64,000 bases of DNA from NCBI RefSeq assembly GCF_030867095.1, contig NC_081830.1, forward strand, positions 36,501,832-36,565,831. Direction: 5' to 3'. Position 1 is the stretch's first letter. Each line of letters starts with the position of its first letter. A program made the position numbers and the translations under genes. The notes beneath the pieces were generated by a model. The model made no database searches. It worked only from the letters and a program-made list of their open reading frames with translations, and was not told the DNA's origin. This stretch comes from Alligator mississippiensis (lineage: Eukaryota; Chordata; Crocodylia; Alligatoridae). Shown here piece after piece: positions 1 through 12,860 of the stretch.

Positions 1-3000
1 GCTGTGCACAAGTTTACCTGTCCTGAGCTCATGCTCACATCAGGATTCATGGAAATCTTCATGGAAATGGAAAGACAAAGGTCAGGATTCAAGTTGTCTC
101 ATCAAGGGCCTCGTTGCAGACATTGCCCTGACTGACTTCAGGGCAATTCAAAATGACACTGCTACATGCCTGGGATCCCCATGCAGTCAGTGGAGACGAG
201 GTGTGGAGAGTGCCTTCGCTTAGCCTATTCTACAGCCTGGTGATTACAGAGGGCTCTAGGGAAGGAGATTTACATCCATATCTTTTCAGGCTAAGGAGGG
301 CCTGGAACGGAGGTCTCCTATTTCCTAGGTGAGTGGTCTAATCACTAGGCAATTGGGCGCTGTTCTGGAGCTGAGTTCAGGGCTGGTAATAAGAGCTAGA
401 TGCATTTTTTCCACCTACTTTCCCAGTGACTTTGGCAGATTTTAAGGGGCTACAACAACACTTCCAGTTGTAACAGAGCTTCTACAAGAGTTAGCTTCAC
501 TGCCTAAATCACTTCCAAGCACTTGCAGCAGCCCTAGTGTTGATGCCTAAGAAACATTGCTGTCCAGAATAAAGACACCTTATGAACTCAAGTAGTTAAC
601 TGAGGTATGTCGCTGATAACTTGGGGCCCATTTGAATTACTTTTTGACTCACTCAGTTCCAAATAAGCCCCTCATTTAGGCAATGAAGGAAACATTCTGG
701 GTCTGATCCATCTGTTAAAAGGGTGTTTCCATCATTCCTCGGCAAGCACGCCCTCACCCCAAAGCACACCACTCCTTCAAGAAATATTAGACGAACAGAT
801 TCTTGGACCCATCCCATACTGAGCATAGTTTGGCTAAGAAAGAGCCGTCTTTGCAGCCACTTGACACTAGGTTGCTTGGAAACTCCCTACCTAGCCCCTT
901 TTTCTCTTGCCCACATTCCTTCCTCCAGCTCAGGTAAGAAGTGACACAGAGCTACTATGCCAGCTTTATACCACCCAAAGTGTCTTCTTGTCTAGGGGAC
1001 ATTCCCTGGTGTCCTTTCAACTCAGCCTCACTGGAACAAAACCAAACAGCTGGAGTGGGGCAGAATCCGGTTCATGTTTGCAGAAACTTGGGCACTGGAG
1101 AAGGTAGAAATTTGCAGTGCAGGTACACGGCCTGTCTCTTGCTGCCACACGATACCTACTCCAGCCAGCCCACACCACCCTCTTACCCAGACCTTTGCCA
1201 CATACGTCACTGTTAAAACACAATTGATCTGGTAAAATATATTGCAGATGTGGAATTTTGTACCATTTTGAAAGGAAGACATAATAAAGATATGCCCATA
1301 TATTAAAAGTTTAAGCTATTGGTAAAGATTGAGATGTTAGACACGAAGAAATCCTTTGCGCATGCTGTGGTACTGTGATATTGTAGCACAGTGCAGTATA
1401 ATGGAATGTGCTGAACACTGGGTATTGTAGATTTGGAAAATGTTTGTCAAAGGTGAAGCGGTCACATTACCTGAAGTGCTAATTTGTAACACCACATACC
1501 ATAGATAACGTGCTGATATATATTATACACCCACACACCTTGGACCAAAACTTTCAGAATATATATACAAATACAAATATATTATATGTGTGACACCATT
1601 GATAGCACATAACAAATATAAATTGACATACATATCTATTAATGTAAATCAATAGTTATTTGATATTTAATATTTATATAAAATATATTTGCATTTATTA
1701 TTCGCTATTGTCATTGTTTAGGATAGCAAGATGCTGATTAGTGTCGTTGGTATTATGCAATACAGCTCACTTCGTCAGACGCATCTAATGCCCTCTAGCT
1801 ACACACCTGATGCCCTAATTAGTTGGTCTATAAGGTGAAATTGCCCGGAAGAAGAAAAATGTAATCGTAATCCCTGCCTGTAATTTAAGGCATGAAGTAG
1901 CAGGGCAAAAGGAGAGAGGAGAGTCCAAAGGGTAACAGAGATAAGATTATGCAGACACACAGGTTATCAGTTTGTGCAGAGCTTGCTTCTGCCTAGACAT
2001 TGCAACACGCTTTGTATTACAAATTGAGACTGACCTCCATTTCTCATGATTCTGGCCACCTACCACAACCACATACCCTTTGAAGTTTGTCATACCCATG
2101 CACCCTTATGACTCTATGTTAAACCAACATGTGAGGTCACTACAGCTACTCCGGAACCTCTCCCACAACCTAAAAAATATTGTAGAATAGTTTGTTTTTT
2201 TCTTTTCTATCGTTTTCATCCTTTTACAGTTCCCTTTTCCCCTTCCTTCCTCTCAGGTGCTCTCTGGGAATTTGCTGCATACCCCAAGGTGAAGATACAC
2301 AGTTCAAGAAGCACTGCTGTAAAGTCAAGACTTTGTCTGTCTGCTAAGAAACAGTTGGCAGCCTCAAGACAGACAGACATGACAGCTGTATCAGTATCAA
2401 AGGATACCAGTACAAGCTGTTGCAGTAGACCTGTGAGGTCTGCATGCTCCTATCAGAATACACGTGCATCAAAACTTTTACAACTTAGCCCCATCTCATT
2501 CACAGTTGAAGTTACAGTGATTTAGCTCATTCTTTGGTAGGGAAGTATGCAGCCCTAACAGGTACATTGTAAAAGCTGATGCACTCAGGCAAGCAACAGC
2601 TCTCCTGTTCTTTTAAGGCAGTCAAAAGTTAGGCCTGTCCATAGCATAAGATACTTACAGGGTCCCCATCACTGCAGTATCAAAGCTGTTTATAGCCTTT
2701 GATACAAATTCTCCTTTAATATATTAGTACTATTGCCTTTTTTTTACAGGTGCAAATCTGAGGGACAGCGAAACTGAGGCTCATGTCTGCAAAGGTATTT
2801 AGGTACCCAGTGCAGATTAGGTACCAGTGAAATGACGGGAAGTTAGGCACCTAAATGCTATTTGTGGATCTGAGCCAAAGTTACTTGAATCATCACAAAT
2901 ATGAATGGTGTGGCTATTTACAGCGTTGTTCCCAAGAAGGTCACAAGAGGATTCTGTCCTACAGTTATTTTCAAGAAAAAGAGCACAGAGCTCCTACAGC

Positions 3001-3874
3001 TGCCCCGGGAGTGGTGCAATGCCATGTGCCTGCCGTCACTGGGCTGCACAAGTGGCAGGACACACATGGCGTTGCACCATTACCAGGGCAGATGCAGCAG
3101 CACGCAAAGCCCAGAGGACAGCACCAGCCACCTCCGCCCCATGCACAAATTAGGGGGGCACATGCACCCTGGGCCTCTGCCAGGGTGTGTGCAGCAGTGG
3201 GAGCCCCACACCCAGCCCAGCTGGGGCCACATTTACCCCAGCCCCTATTCCTGTCTGTGCCTCCCTCCCTCACCATGGGGACCTCAATCTGCCCCCCCTC
3301 CCAGGCCTTTCCCCTCCTGCATAGACTTACCTGCTAAGGTGGGGGGGTGGGGGGGAGGAGGAGGGAAGCACACGTGCACATGCTCACCCCCCCCCCCCAA
3401 ATAAATTTAATATAAAGGGATACGTGAGCTGAAACTTTGAGACAGAAAGGGTACACTTGTTTTAAAAGTTTGAAAACCCCTGCTTTACAGGAAAGCTGCC
3501 CTGTTGCTTCTGAGAGCCCCAACACATCTCCGGCTGCAGTGACAGCCCACTAGAGGGACCTCTTTATCCTCTTCCTGCAGTGGAGAGAGCACATTGTTGT
3601 GACCAAAGCTAGTGGCACAGTTGTTTCTTCTCTACTGATACTGCAGGGAACAGCTTGGAAAGAGCAGACTCCCAAAGGCGGTCCTTTTTCCACTGCTTCA
3701 GTGCCTGGTTTTTCCTTTGCTTTGTGTACTGTGCAGTCTCTAAATGACTACTTGAATGTACTCTGCCTTGTAGCTCCACTGATTCTGCTACAGAACGGCC
3801 TGGCTGGTCCTAGGTATTGCGTGGGGCTCCTGAATCCTAGTTAACAGCCCCATCCCAACATTGCAACCACTTAC
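1..3874. other. Leftmost stretch: inside intron 1 of transferrin copy C, no exon found
   Basis: Because copy C runs to the left from 3,917, this stretch should be its first intron. I searched the minus strand for an exon 2 resembling that of copy A (an RWCTIS-type motif after an acceptor) and found none, so exon 2 probably lies outside the window. The stretch is AT-rich at 1,500-1,720. A short run at 270-390 faintly resembles a tRNA-derived SINE, and 2,740-2,890 resembles an old interspersed repeat. A G run and a C run lie at 3,341-3,400. The short open frames here show no known domain. Confidence 0.5.
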
Positions 3875-3917
3875 CCAGTACCCCAAAGGACAGCGCAGCA
3901 CAGAGGGCGAGCTTCAT
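3875..3917 (-). CDS. Transferrin copy C, exon 1 (signal peptide); rest of gene off the left edge
   Basis: The minus strand reads MKLALCAALSFGVL from the ATG at 3,917 and then meets a GTAAGT donor at 3,874. The exon has 43 coding bases, exactly the length and phase of exon 1 in copy A, and resembles the ovotransferrin signal peptide. A TATA box lies 97 bases upstream and about 400 bases of promoter align with those of copy A. Only this exon is in the window, so it cannot be judged whether the gene is intact. The retained frame, donor and TATA box argue against a dead fragment. Confidence 0.85.
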
Positions 3918-4345
3918 CCTTCTCTCTTGGGGTTGGCAATTGGGGAGTGCTGGGGCCTTGCTCACAGACTGCCCCTCTGAGTCTGTGACAGCTCTCAAGC
4001 TACTCTCTTGGTCTTTTATAAAGGAACAGGGCCGGCTGTGTTTGCAGAAGCAATGACCTAAGACTGTTTGTCATTCTTTGTTTCCCAATAGCTCCCAAAT
4101 CCCAGCCCTCCCTCCCCTGATCAGCCCATTTACCGGAAGAATTTCACTTTGGCACGGAGTCGTATAGCAGGCCTGGGTGGGAGCAGGGCAAGGTGTTGCT
4201 GGTTCCACCAAGGGGCTTAACATGGAAAATTCCCACTTTGTGAAATGCAAATTCCATCTGGGGCTGAAACACAGTGGGACGGGCTGTTTGCTTTGTTGCA
4301 GCCACCCCCTGCCTCGTAAAGGCTAATCTCAGAAAGCCCCAATGG
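3918..4345 (-). promoter_or_regulatory. Promoter region of transferrin copy C
   Basis: TATAAAA is read on the minus strand at 4,020-4,014. Upstream, TTGGGAAACAA (4,088-4,078) occurs at nearly the same distance from TATA as in copy A. An AGGTCA nuclear-receptor half-site lies at 4,059-4,054. Homology with copy A continues to the 'gccttatctcagaaagcc'-like block near 4,340. Liver-type transferrin promoters are known to use HNF4/COUP-TF and C/EBP sites; assigning factors here is inference. Confidence 0.7.
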
Positions 4346-6322
4346 ATCTGAAGCTAAATCTAGATGATTTTCCATTAACTATTTCCTTTCTTTCCCATCA
4401 CTCTTACCTTTCAGCAATTCAGTGAAGCTATTCCTATTACGGAAGCCTTTATCCATCCCGTGCCCCTGGCCAAAGCAATGGGACACTGGTATGTGAACCA
4501 CAGAGCATATGGTAACATTGCTATAACGGAGGCAGTGGAGTCGGTGATGGTGACCTTTCAGGTAGATGGCAGCTTTCCTCCAGGAGCAGGGATTGCCAAG
4601 TGATCTACCATCTACCAGAAGAAACTATGGGCTGCAGATCCACTCTTGAGCCCATCCCCACCTGTTCTAACTACTTTTCTTTCCTAGTCAGTGCCACATA
4701 TTTTGGGGGCAGGGCAGGCTTTGGGCTCCCAGGCAGAAGAGTGGTTGTCACATCTTGTGTCTTCATATGGGTTTTTGTTAAACACCTTGGATTCTACAGA
4801 TGGAAACAGAGTGAGTCCAGCAGCAAGGTGACGATAGCATATATCCAAATGCACTCTTCTATCACTCTAGTGCAGCTGCTTTCAAATTGAAATGTTGGGG
4901 CCAGCAATACCCAAGAACACTGCCCTCATCACCTCCCTCTAACTGCTGTTTCTTCTTCCCTCTCACATCACCTAAAACACCTGTGATCACTCATGGTTTG
5001 TCTTGTGCGCTAATGCCATTGAATCTACACCTTACTGTCCTGCATGGGTCGCTTCTCCAAATGATCAAGCAAGTTGCTATGAAAACACTCTTCCCAGCCT
5101 ACTGCTCCAGCTCTGCCTCTCAATCCCCATCCTCAGCCTGGGTCTTTCCCTACATAGCCCCTACACCAGTAAAGCACTTAAGTTCACGACTGACCTTAAG
5201 GATCTGCTTAAATCCCACTGAAGCCATCTTGCCCTTCTCCAAGAATAATTCCAACACACTTGCACTGCCCAAGGCACTCTGCAGAAATGGTCCCGTCTAG
5301 AAGTAGAAACCATTTCCATAGGCTGAAAACATTCCAGTCCAAGAGATTTGGGAATCCTGCTTAAATTGGGAAAGTTTTGTCCAATTCTTCCAGCTTTCAT
5401 GAATAGAGGGACATCCCTTCCTGGTGCCCGAGACAGTCAAGTTCTCCACTGAACACCAATACCCACTTCTTCTGTGAAGGTGTCAAATATTAACACACTT
5501 CAGGATCATTCAAATTCCACCTAGTATAAAAGACAAGGAATAAAAAGGATACAAGTGAAAGCATTCTGAGGGCCTGTCTGTACCACATCAGCAGTGGGTC
5601 CTAGGGAGGATGTAGGGGAATTTGTCCCAACCACACAAGTCTACTGACAGAGAAACCAAAGCCAGAATCTGCCTATGAGGCTGCTCCAGACTTGTCCCCA
5701 GTGCTCACTCTTGAGCCCTTGGTCTCCAGTCAACCCAAGAGCAGGCATTGGGCATGAATCCAAAGCAACTTCATGGGCAAACTTTCAGCTCTGGAGTACA
5801 GTGTCATACTGTGGTGGGCAGAGCACACTCAGTCCTATCTTCCCTAAGATCCATCACTGATGCAGCAAGTCTGCTAGTGCTTTCCCACCATGTCTTTGTC
5901 TGACCCCTAGATAGTTCTATATATGGTAGTTCTCAAAATAGTTACTGCAAGTTTCAGTTGTGCACTATGCCCAGCACTCTGTTGGGGGGAAAGACAAACA
6001 TGAGCACAAGACCTAAACATCACTGATGCTTCAGTGTAGCGCTTCACTGATGCTTTGGGCTGAGCCTCTATACATAGTTGACTATTACCCTAAGGAAAGG
6101 AATATGGTTAATGGTTATCAATTCATGGGACTCCCTTCCCCCACTTCCCAAAACAAAGTGTTTCATTCATTCCAAGGGTCTGAAGTAACTAAGACCTAAC
6201 ACAATTCTTTCCAGTGCCCCAGTACCCATGTTCTAAGGATGTGGACCCACACATCTGGAGCCCTTTCAAATGGGGAACATTTTAAAACATCAGCAGCTGA
6301 CTGACATGTTCTGATTATTATA
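4346..6322. other. Gene-free stretch upstream of copy C
   Basis: I see no exon, RNA gene or clear repeat. Open frames here are short and without recognisable domains. The stretch could hold distal regulatory sequence for copy C, but nothing in it shows this. Confidence 0.4.
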
Positions 6323-6420
6323 GGTGAACAACCCAAGAATTTAAACATAGCAAAACCCCCTCCAACTTCAATACTCCTTCATCCAGGTTTAAAGTTGGAA
6401 TAGTTCTCGGGTTGTTCACC
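6323..6420. repeat. Fold-back element (98 bp hairpin)
   Basis: The left arm starts GGTGAACAACCC and the right arm ends in its complement, GGGTTGTTCACC. Pairing continues inward with some mismatch to a shared TTTAAA block. The form suggests a short non-autonomous DNA transposon or a conserved hairpin; the family is not assigned. Confidence 0.55.
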
Positions 6421-7122
6421 CACAATAGTTAGAACACACCACCTACTTCCCTTTCAGGCTGTCCCCCTCCGAATATACATGTGTTTAGTTTCTAAGAGAT
6501 AGGCGCTCTACTTCTGTTCAAGCTTGGAGATCCCAGTACCTTGCTTCATCACAGAATTTTAAAACTCTCCTACTGCAGTCCGAAATCCAGCATGATGTCG
6601 ATGCGTGTTCGGAGGGATTCACTTCTTTCCCACTATGCTCCATCAGCCTACAATGGTCACGTCCTTCAGTCATCTTTTAAAGTACTGTTTTTGCTACAGG
6701 CATCCAAACAATCAAGTTTCACAGAGTCATAAACTAAGGATGCCATTTGTTCAAATAAAGGGTAGAAATATGTGGGGGTTTTACATTCCAAATGTTGAAT
6801 GTCTTTAGTTGTAATGATAACCATGACAGATAAGAGGTCTACCACTTATTGGATGAATAAGAGGGACATGGTGAAAAGCAACTGGTTGGAAACAAGTTAG
6901 GCCAAGGCAAACGTAAAAAATATCCCTTGATCTATCCAAAGAAGGGACAATCTGTTATTCAACAGGCAACCACTGTGTTCTAATGCAATGCTCTGAAACC
7001 CTTCGTTCAAAGCATGTCAGTTCAAAGACACTTTTTTTTTTTTTTTGGTAATGCTTGAGAACAACCAGAGATCTTCCCTGGGTTCTCCTCAGCTCTGAAA
7101 GTAGCAGTAGTAGTATCTAGAT

Positions 7123-7347
7123 CAGGGGCCAGCAACATTTTTGGGTGCTGAAAACACCCACAACTTCAGCTTATAAGATGTTGGTGTGCCAGGGGTGGAT
7201 GACGGGGGGAGCCATGAGGGGCCCAATCCTTGTTGTTGCCATGTAGCCCTGGCCCCTTCCCCACCATCCACCCAGAGGCACGTGTTCCAAGCAAAATGCC
7301 TTCGAGTGCCACACCCTGGCACCCATGCCAAGGGTTGCCTACCCCTG
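7123..7347. mobile_element. hAT-type MITE with perfect 8-bp target duplication
   Basis: The element is 225 bp. It begins CAGGGGCCAGCAAC and its other end, read inverted, is CAGGGGTAGGCAAC. It is flanked on both sides by the identical octamer ATCTAGAT (7,115-7,122 and 7,348-7,355). Terminal CAGGG and an 8-bp duplication are hallmarks of the hAT superfamily. There is no transposase, so it is non-autonomous. Confidence 0.9.
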
Positions 7348-8470
7348 ATCTAGATCTATATACCAAGCTAGTTTGTGAAAGCTGCAAATATTCTTTACAA
7401 CATTATCCACTTTCTTTTAATCTTTCCCTCTTACGCATTGTTTCCTATATCACTGTCTTACTGATGGACCTTGAAATTATGTGGCATTATGACTTGCAGC
7501 CATATACAGGCATCAGCCTATTGGCAGCACACATGGTAGCAGTGTTGTTACTCCCTAACAGAGGGTGCAAAAGATACGGATTCCTACAAATAAAAAATAT
7601 CCTCCTCCATCACCCCCTGTTCTTGATGGCAGTCTAGCTGACCTGAAAGACAAAACGGGTCAACCATATTAAGATTCAGGAAAACAGTCCCTACTGATGT
7701 GAAACACTATTTCAAGGTGGGTCTCATTTCTGGTCTTGTTTAAAGAAGTCATCTAAAGCTGTAAATAAAATTCATTTATCTTCAGAATTTAATCCTCCCA
7801 CCCACTGAAAAGTCCCACAGGAGGGGAAGGGGATTAGGAATTTCCACAAGTTCAGATTTATGGAGTTTTGGCCCAGTGTTCCCTTCCAGAGGAGAGGTTT
7901 GTTGTGCACTAATCTTTTAAGCACTACCGAGACAGCAGGATCACAGGGTCTGCACCAAGAACCCCAAGGTACAGACAATAGTCCCCCTTCTTATGATATC
8001 CCACAATCCACGTGGCTGCACTGTCTGCGCATTTACCTTCTGCCTTGTGCTGAAAAAAGCAACCTACAAATGCCCTATGACAGCTGCTCCTTCAGTGAGG
8101 GAGGGCTCAGGAGCAGAGCTGCTCTTCCAGTCTGCCATACGCCAACTCCAGACAGGTAGGGGCTTCTCAGCTCACAGAGGGGAAGTATGCTGTTCTGGGG
8201 CTGTATGCTCCCTAATTTGTCCTTATCCAGGGACATAACAAAGAAATTGGTGCCCTGAGAATGGGGGAGAGGGGTGGGGGAGTGCAGCATGAGAGATGGG
8301 GAGCAAATCTGATCTCCCAACATGCAAGCTGCCTCTACAACATAGGCTGCTGCTACTAAAGCATGGGCTGTTGTGCAGATTCCCTGGGCCCAGCTATTCT
8401 GCAGCCCTCCCCACACCCCCACCAAAATTGGCACATTGGCCGGGTGCCCAATCAGCCACCCCTAGCTACT
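7348..8470. other. Gene-free stretch
   Basis: No coding exon, RNA gene or named repeat was recognised. Open frames on both strands are short and overlap one another without any domain. Confidence 0.35.
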
Positions 8471-8640
8471 CTGTTACAAGATCATAGGAAAGTAGGGCTG
8501 GAAAGGACCTCACATGGTCATCAAGTCCAGCCCCCTGCTCAAAGCAGAATCATCCCTGACTAAACCATCCTAGGTGTATCTGTCTAACCTGCTCTTGGAG
8601 GTTTCTAAGCCTGGAGAATCCATGGCTCCTCTAGGTTCTC
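8471..8640 (-). mobile_element. CR1 LINE, 3' end fragment
   Basis: The plus strand shows the antisense CR1 tail 'gggctggaaaggacctca', followed by the familiar block about the 'agccccctgctcaaagcaga' stretch. This is the 3' untranslated end of CR1, 5'-truncated as most CR1 copies are. It carries no coding capacity. Confidence 0.8.
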
Positions 8641-9338
8641 ATCCAATTCTGGGTCCCAAGCCATGCAAAGCCCTCAGTGGGATGCATCTTAACTATAGGA
8701 AATACCAGCCTCCACAATTGTTCCTACTGAACAACCCCATTCTTGGCAATTTTTTCACTGAACCCAAGGCAAAACTTGCAGATGCCAGGGATAAAGTATA
8801 CTTAATCTCCAGCGTTCACCTGTGCAATGCCTTCCCTCTGAAAGTCAGGGTATATGTCTTGCCTTTTTCTAAGCTTAGCATAACGCTGAGAGCTTTGCAA
8901 AGGCCTTCCTCAACGTAAGTAAACACACAAAGGGTCCTAGCATCTTCTCAATACCCTACAGAACACTTCCCCTGGTACAACCCTGCAAAACATGATCCTG
9001 CTGAGGGAGAAGAACTGATCCATCCTCAGACTGATAGGAGGGATCTGGTATGGCAACAGACACTTTAGAACTGGAGGTGGGAAGAGAAGGACACAGACTA
9101 GACTAGACTAGACTAGACAAGATGGACAGAGGTAGCTAGGGGGAGGGGCAGAGAGAAAGAGAGAGAGACTGCGGGAAAAAGGTTAGGGAAAACCAGGTCT
9201 TGTCAACAAGCTTTAAAAAAATACATGTTATAAAAGGAGTGGCTCTTCTCAACATGCATCAACAGACTGAACATTTCTCAGCTCTTCTTGGCTGAGGCAC
9301 TGTATATTCTTTTGCAAATTCTTTTTCATGCCCTACAA
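8641..9338. repeat. Mostly unique DNA with a short (GACTA)n run
   Basis: A pentanucleotide run of about five GACTA units lies at 9,097-9,120, followed by a GA-rich patch near 9,150. Nothing else was recognised. Confidence 0.5.
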
Positions 9339-9590
9339 CAGGGGTGGCCAACCTGTATGTAGTATGTGCTCCACCAGTGGTATGGACAGCCTGTGTGTGT
9401 GGCACATGGCAGATTATGGAGGGACCAGGGAACACAGCAACACAGGGCAGGGAGCACAAAGCTGAGAAACAGATCAGGCAGGGAGAAGAAAACAGAGCAA
9501 TAAATCAGGCAGGGAACAGAGCACAGAGCAGAAAGTAGAGAAGCAGGGGAAGAGGATCTGAATGGCACTTGGATAGGGTGTAAATTGCTC
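9339..9590 (+). mobile_element. hAT-like MITE, 5' end with purine-rich interior
   Basis: It starts CAGGGGTGGCCAACCTG, a typical hAT terminus very like that of the element at 7,123. The interior is purine-rich with repeated 'caggcagggaacagagca'-like words. I did not find a matching right terminus, so the right boundary is approximate and the element may be truncated. Confidence 0.5.
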
Positions 9591-9689
9591 CCCGCCCCAT
9601 GTTTCTGTGTGGGGTGAGTAGTGCTGGATTCTTGATTTATTCCGCGACAGTGTTTCTGCTGCTCCCGCTTTTCCATCTTCTGTTGCTGT

Positions 9690-12600
9690 CATGAGGTTTC
9701 AGAGTATTGTGATCCCTCCAGCAGACTCTTCCTCCATTTGGGGGGGTCCTGTATGATACTTTCCCAAGAGTTGACATTGATGTTGCTTTTTTTTTTTTTT
9801 AAGTTGACCTTGAGGATGTCCCTGAAGTGCTTTCTCTGTCTTCCTCTTCAGCATAGACCTAGGATGAGATGAGAGAATAAAACTTCCTTCAGGAGTCTGG
9901 AGTCAGACATCCAGATGACATGGCCAATCCTGATGATTGCCTCAATGCTCATGGTGTTTGCTTGCAGGAGGACACTAACATTGGTTTATCTGTCTTCCCA
10001 TTAGATGCAGAGGATATCCTGTAGGCAGCACTGATGGTACTTCTCCAACATCTTTGTAGGTCTCCCGTACATTGCCCATGTCACAGCTCTGTACAGCAAG
10101 GTGGGGATCATGATTGCTTGATAAACCATGAGTTTGGTTTTGGATCTGATGTTGCAATCTCCAAACACCCATTTCTTCAGGTGTCCAAAAGCTGCACTTG
10201 CACATTTGAGGCAATGTTGTATTTCTTCACTGATGTCAGCCTTCTGGGAGAACTGGCTTCCAAGGTATGGAAAATACTCATCGTTCTCCAGAAGCTCACC
10301 ATGGATCTGGATTACTGGAGATGGGGACTGTTCATTAGGAACTTCTTGGTGGAGGACCGTCATCTTCTGAATGTTAAGCATCAGTCCCGTTTTCCTGTAT
10401 GCCTCAGTAAAGACGTTGACAATTGCCTGAAGGTCTGCTTCTGAGTAAACGCACACTACAGCACCATCAGCATACTAGAGCTCAATGATTGAGGTTGGGG
10501 TGGTCTTGGTTTTGGCATAGAGTCAGATGAGATTAAAAAGCTTACCATCCATTCAGTAGTTTAGCTCTACTCTAGCTGGAAGCTTGTGGGTGATCAAATG
10601 TAGTATCATGGCAAGTAATATTGTGAAGAGTGTTGGAGCAATGATGCAGCCTTGCTTAATTCTTGTCTTAACCTCAAAGGGATCTGTGATGGATCTTGTC
10701 ATGACCCAAAGGTCTGATTTTTTTGTGTGTGCTTCGGCACTCGAATTATCCCCGTGGGTTTACCGCTTCATTGCACGGAGGAGTTCTGCTGCGCAGAGAA
10801 CCCGCGTGCAAAGGAGTGTTCCCGCCACTTTGCAGCGATCTTTGCAGGGTGCATTTCCTTTGCAACGCAGAAATGCACGGTGCAAAGAGTTCCCGCTCGT
10901 CGTATGCAAATTTGTGCCCCGCAGTTGGCTAGTTCTAAATTATTCACACGTGGCGGCTAGCAATTGGCCTGCTAGCCGTATAAGAGGCTTGAGCAGTTTC
11001 CGCCCAAGCCGAAGAGGACTCCGCATCCATCTCGTGGGGACTCTGGGCGTGCGCAGCAGGGTAATAGAAACCCTGTGTGTTGCTCAGAGGAGTTTGGCGG
11101 CCTGATCCACCGCCCACCTCTTCCCGTCTTCGAACGGAGCCTACTATAAGACGTAACGACGAGTTTTATGCGCCCTTGTCCTGGACATCCGGAGTTTGTC
11201 CGCGTGGAGCCTAGCAAGCTCCACGTGATTGTTCGTGCTCTGTCTGCGTGGAGCCTTGCAACCTCCACGTGTGTTCGTGTTTTCTGTTGTAACCGCAACT
11301 CAAGCAAGTTCTCAGCCTACACCACGACCATCTCGGTGTAAGTAAAATAATCTTAAAATCAACCGTTACGTGTCTGTGCCTAATTCTAGCTCGGCACCCG
11401 CCCTCTCCGACCCGGCCTGCCCGGGCTGCCAGCCACAGCCTGCATGCAGAGCGACGAAAGCGACCCAGGGTCTGACCCGGCGCGCACAGATCTATTACTG
11501 GGAACCACTGCTCACATACTGTCATGGAGCAGACCATTTGTCAATGGTGACAAATTTCAGTGGGCATCCATACTTCAGAAGGATCCTCCACAACACTTCT
11601 CAGCTGACAGTCCAAAGCTTTTGTGAGGTCAAAGAAGGCCATGTAGAGAGGCTTATATTGTTCCCAGCATTTTTCCTGCAGCTGATGAGCTGTAAAGATC
11701 ATGTCAGTTGTGCCTCTTCATGCCCTAAACCCACACTGAGATTCCAGGAGGAGCTCTTCAGCAAGTGGAAGTAGATGGCTCAGGAAGTTTCTTGCTATGA
11801 TCTTCGTGGTGAACAGTGAGGTGATCCCTCTGTAGTTTCCACAGTCAGACGTGTCTCTTTTCTTGAAGATTGTCACAACCCTGGTGTCCCTGAGGTCATC
11901 TGGGATTTCCTCCTCATTCCAGATTCTTAAGATGAGGGCATGAAGCTGTGATGTTAGTTTCTCTCCCCACTGCTTGAAGATTTCCACAGAGATTCCATCA
12001 GCTCCAGATGTCTTGTTGTTTGTCATCTGCTTGATGCCTTTCCTCACCTCATCTGAGATCATCTCTGACTGGGTGCTGCAGGATGGAATTGAGAACACTC
12101 TCATCAACAGCAGAATCTCAACTGAGACGGTCTTCAAAGTGTTCTTTCCAATGGGCATTGGTGGTTCCTCTTTCCTTGATCAGGTCTCCTCCATCCTTAG
12201 GTCTCAAGGGAGTTGGTCTCTGAGTGCTCAGACCATAGATGGCTTTGGTGGCACTGAAAAAAAACATGCATCATGAAGGTCAGTGAGATATTGAATCTCC
12301 TTAGCCTTACTGTTTGTTCTTCATATTGTGGATCCTCCTTTGGACCTCTGCGTGGCTTGTTGGAGATTCAATTTCTTTTGCTTGGAGTTCGTGTCATTTT
12401 GCCAAGCACAAAAGGCCCTGTGCTTGCAATCGATCAACTCTTTGATCTTTGAGTCATTTTCATCAAATCAGTCTTGATGTTTCCTGGTTGAGAATCCAAG
12501 TGTCTCTTCACAGGAGCTGATGACAGTGGCCTTGAGGGCACCTCACATACCGCTGACATTCTCCCATTGTTGTTGATTGGAATTCACTAATTTTTCATTG

Positions 12601-12735
12601 AGGCACTGGTGGAAGAGGTCTCATTTGCTTGGGTCCTTGAGTCCTTCAACGCTGATCTTTCCATCAGCATTGCTCTGGCTGCAGCCAGCATTTGGGAGCC
12701 AGTTTGAGTGACATAACCAGGCACATCAGCCAATG
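9690..12735 (-). mobile_element. Old non-LTR retrotransposon (LINE), interrupted by an LTR
   Basis: Minus-strand fragments give reverse transcriptase pieces in order. 12,158-11,718 has a KTSGADGISVEIFKQWGEKL region and the LESQCGFRA motif. About 11,580-11,540 has the GCPLKFVTI region. 10,700-10,460 has the TRIKQGCIIAPTLF motif, then AMILHLITHKLPARVELNY. 10,456-10,001 has the RT tail with PYLGSQFSQ and TLLYRAVTW. The catalytic YxDD box reads YADGA instead, and several in-frame stops are present, so it is dead. The upstream part (12,160-12,720) contains a KEHFEDR-like linker. The clade is not assigned; the CR1 elements nearby are clearly a different family. Confidence 0.75.
10724..11488 (+). 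mobile_element. Probable solo LTR of an endogenous retrovirus, inserted in the LINE
   Basis: This block of about 765 bp splits the reverse transcriptase of the surrounding LINE, begins TGTGTG and ends CACA. It is CpG-rich compared with its host element, contains a TATAAG box near 10,978, and has an AT-rich patch (11,343-11,360) where an LTR poly(A) region would lie. No internal retroviral genes flank it, hence 'solo'. It is a fossil, younger than the LINE that it interrupts. No exact target duplication could be read, so the ends are approximate. Confidence 0.55.
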
Positions 12736-12739
12736 ATCA

Positions 12740-12860
12740 GCAGCAAGCCGTACCACCATGAATATGCCTGATCTTGTCTGAGTTCAGAAGCTAAACAGGG
12801 TTGAGCCCGGTTAGTACGTGGATGGGTAACCGCCTGGGAATACCAGGTGCTGTAGGCTTT
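12740..12860 (+). pseudogene. 5S rRNA-derived sequence, copy 1
   Basis: The full 121-base length of a vertebrate 5S rRNA is present, ending in GCTGTAGGCTTT followed by a T run like a Pol III terminator. Blocks such as TGGATGGG and CGCCTGGGAATACC are retained. I count about 22 differences from the 5S sequence that I recall, concentrated at the 5' end and at former CpG sites. It is therefore a pseudogene rather than a working copy. It lies at the left edge of a GC-rich block whose right edge carries a second 5S copy. Confidence 0.85.

Noticed and set aside
2855-3404. Open frames of 160 and 167 codons
   Set aside because: Two frames of the same stretch are open, composition is Pro/His/Gln-rich, and no domain or splice signal supports either.
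1-3870. Exon 2 of transferrin copy C
   Set aside because: No RWC-type motif with acceptor and donor was found on the minus strand; it probably lies beyond the window.
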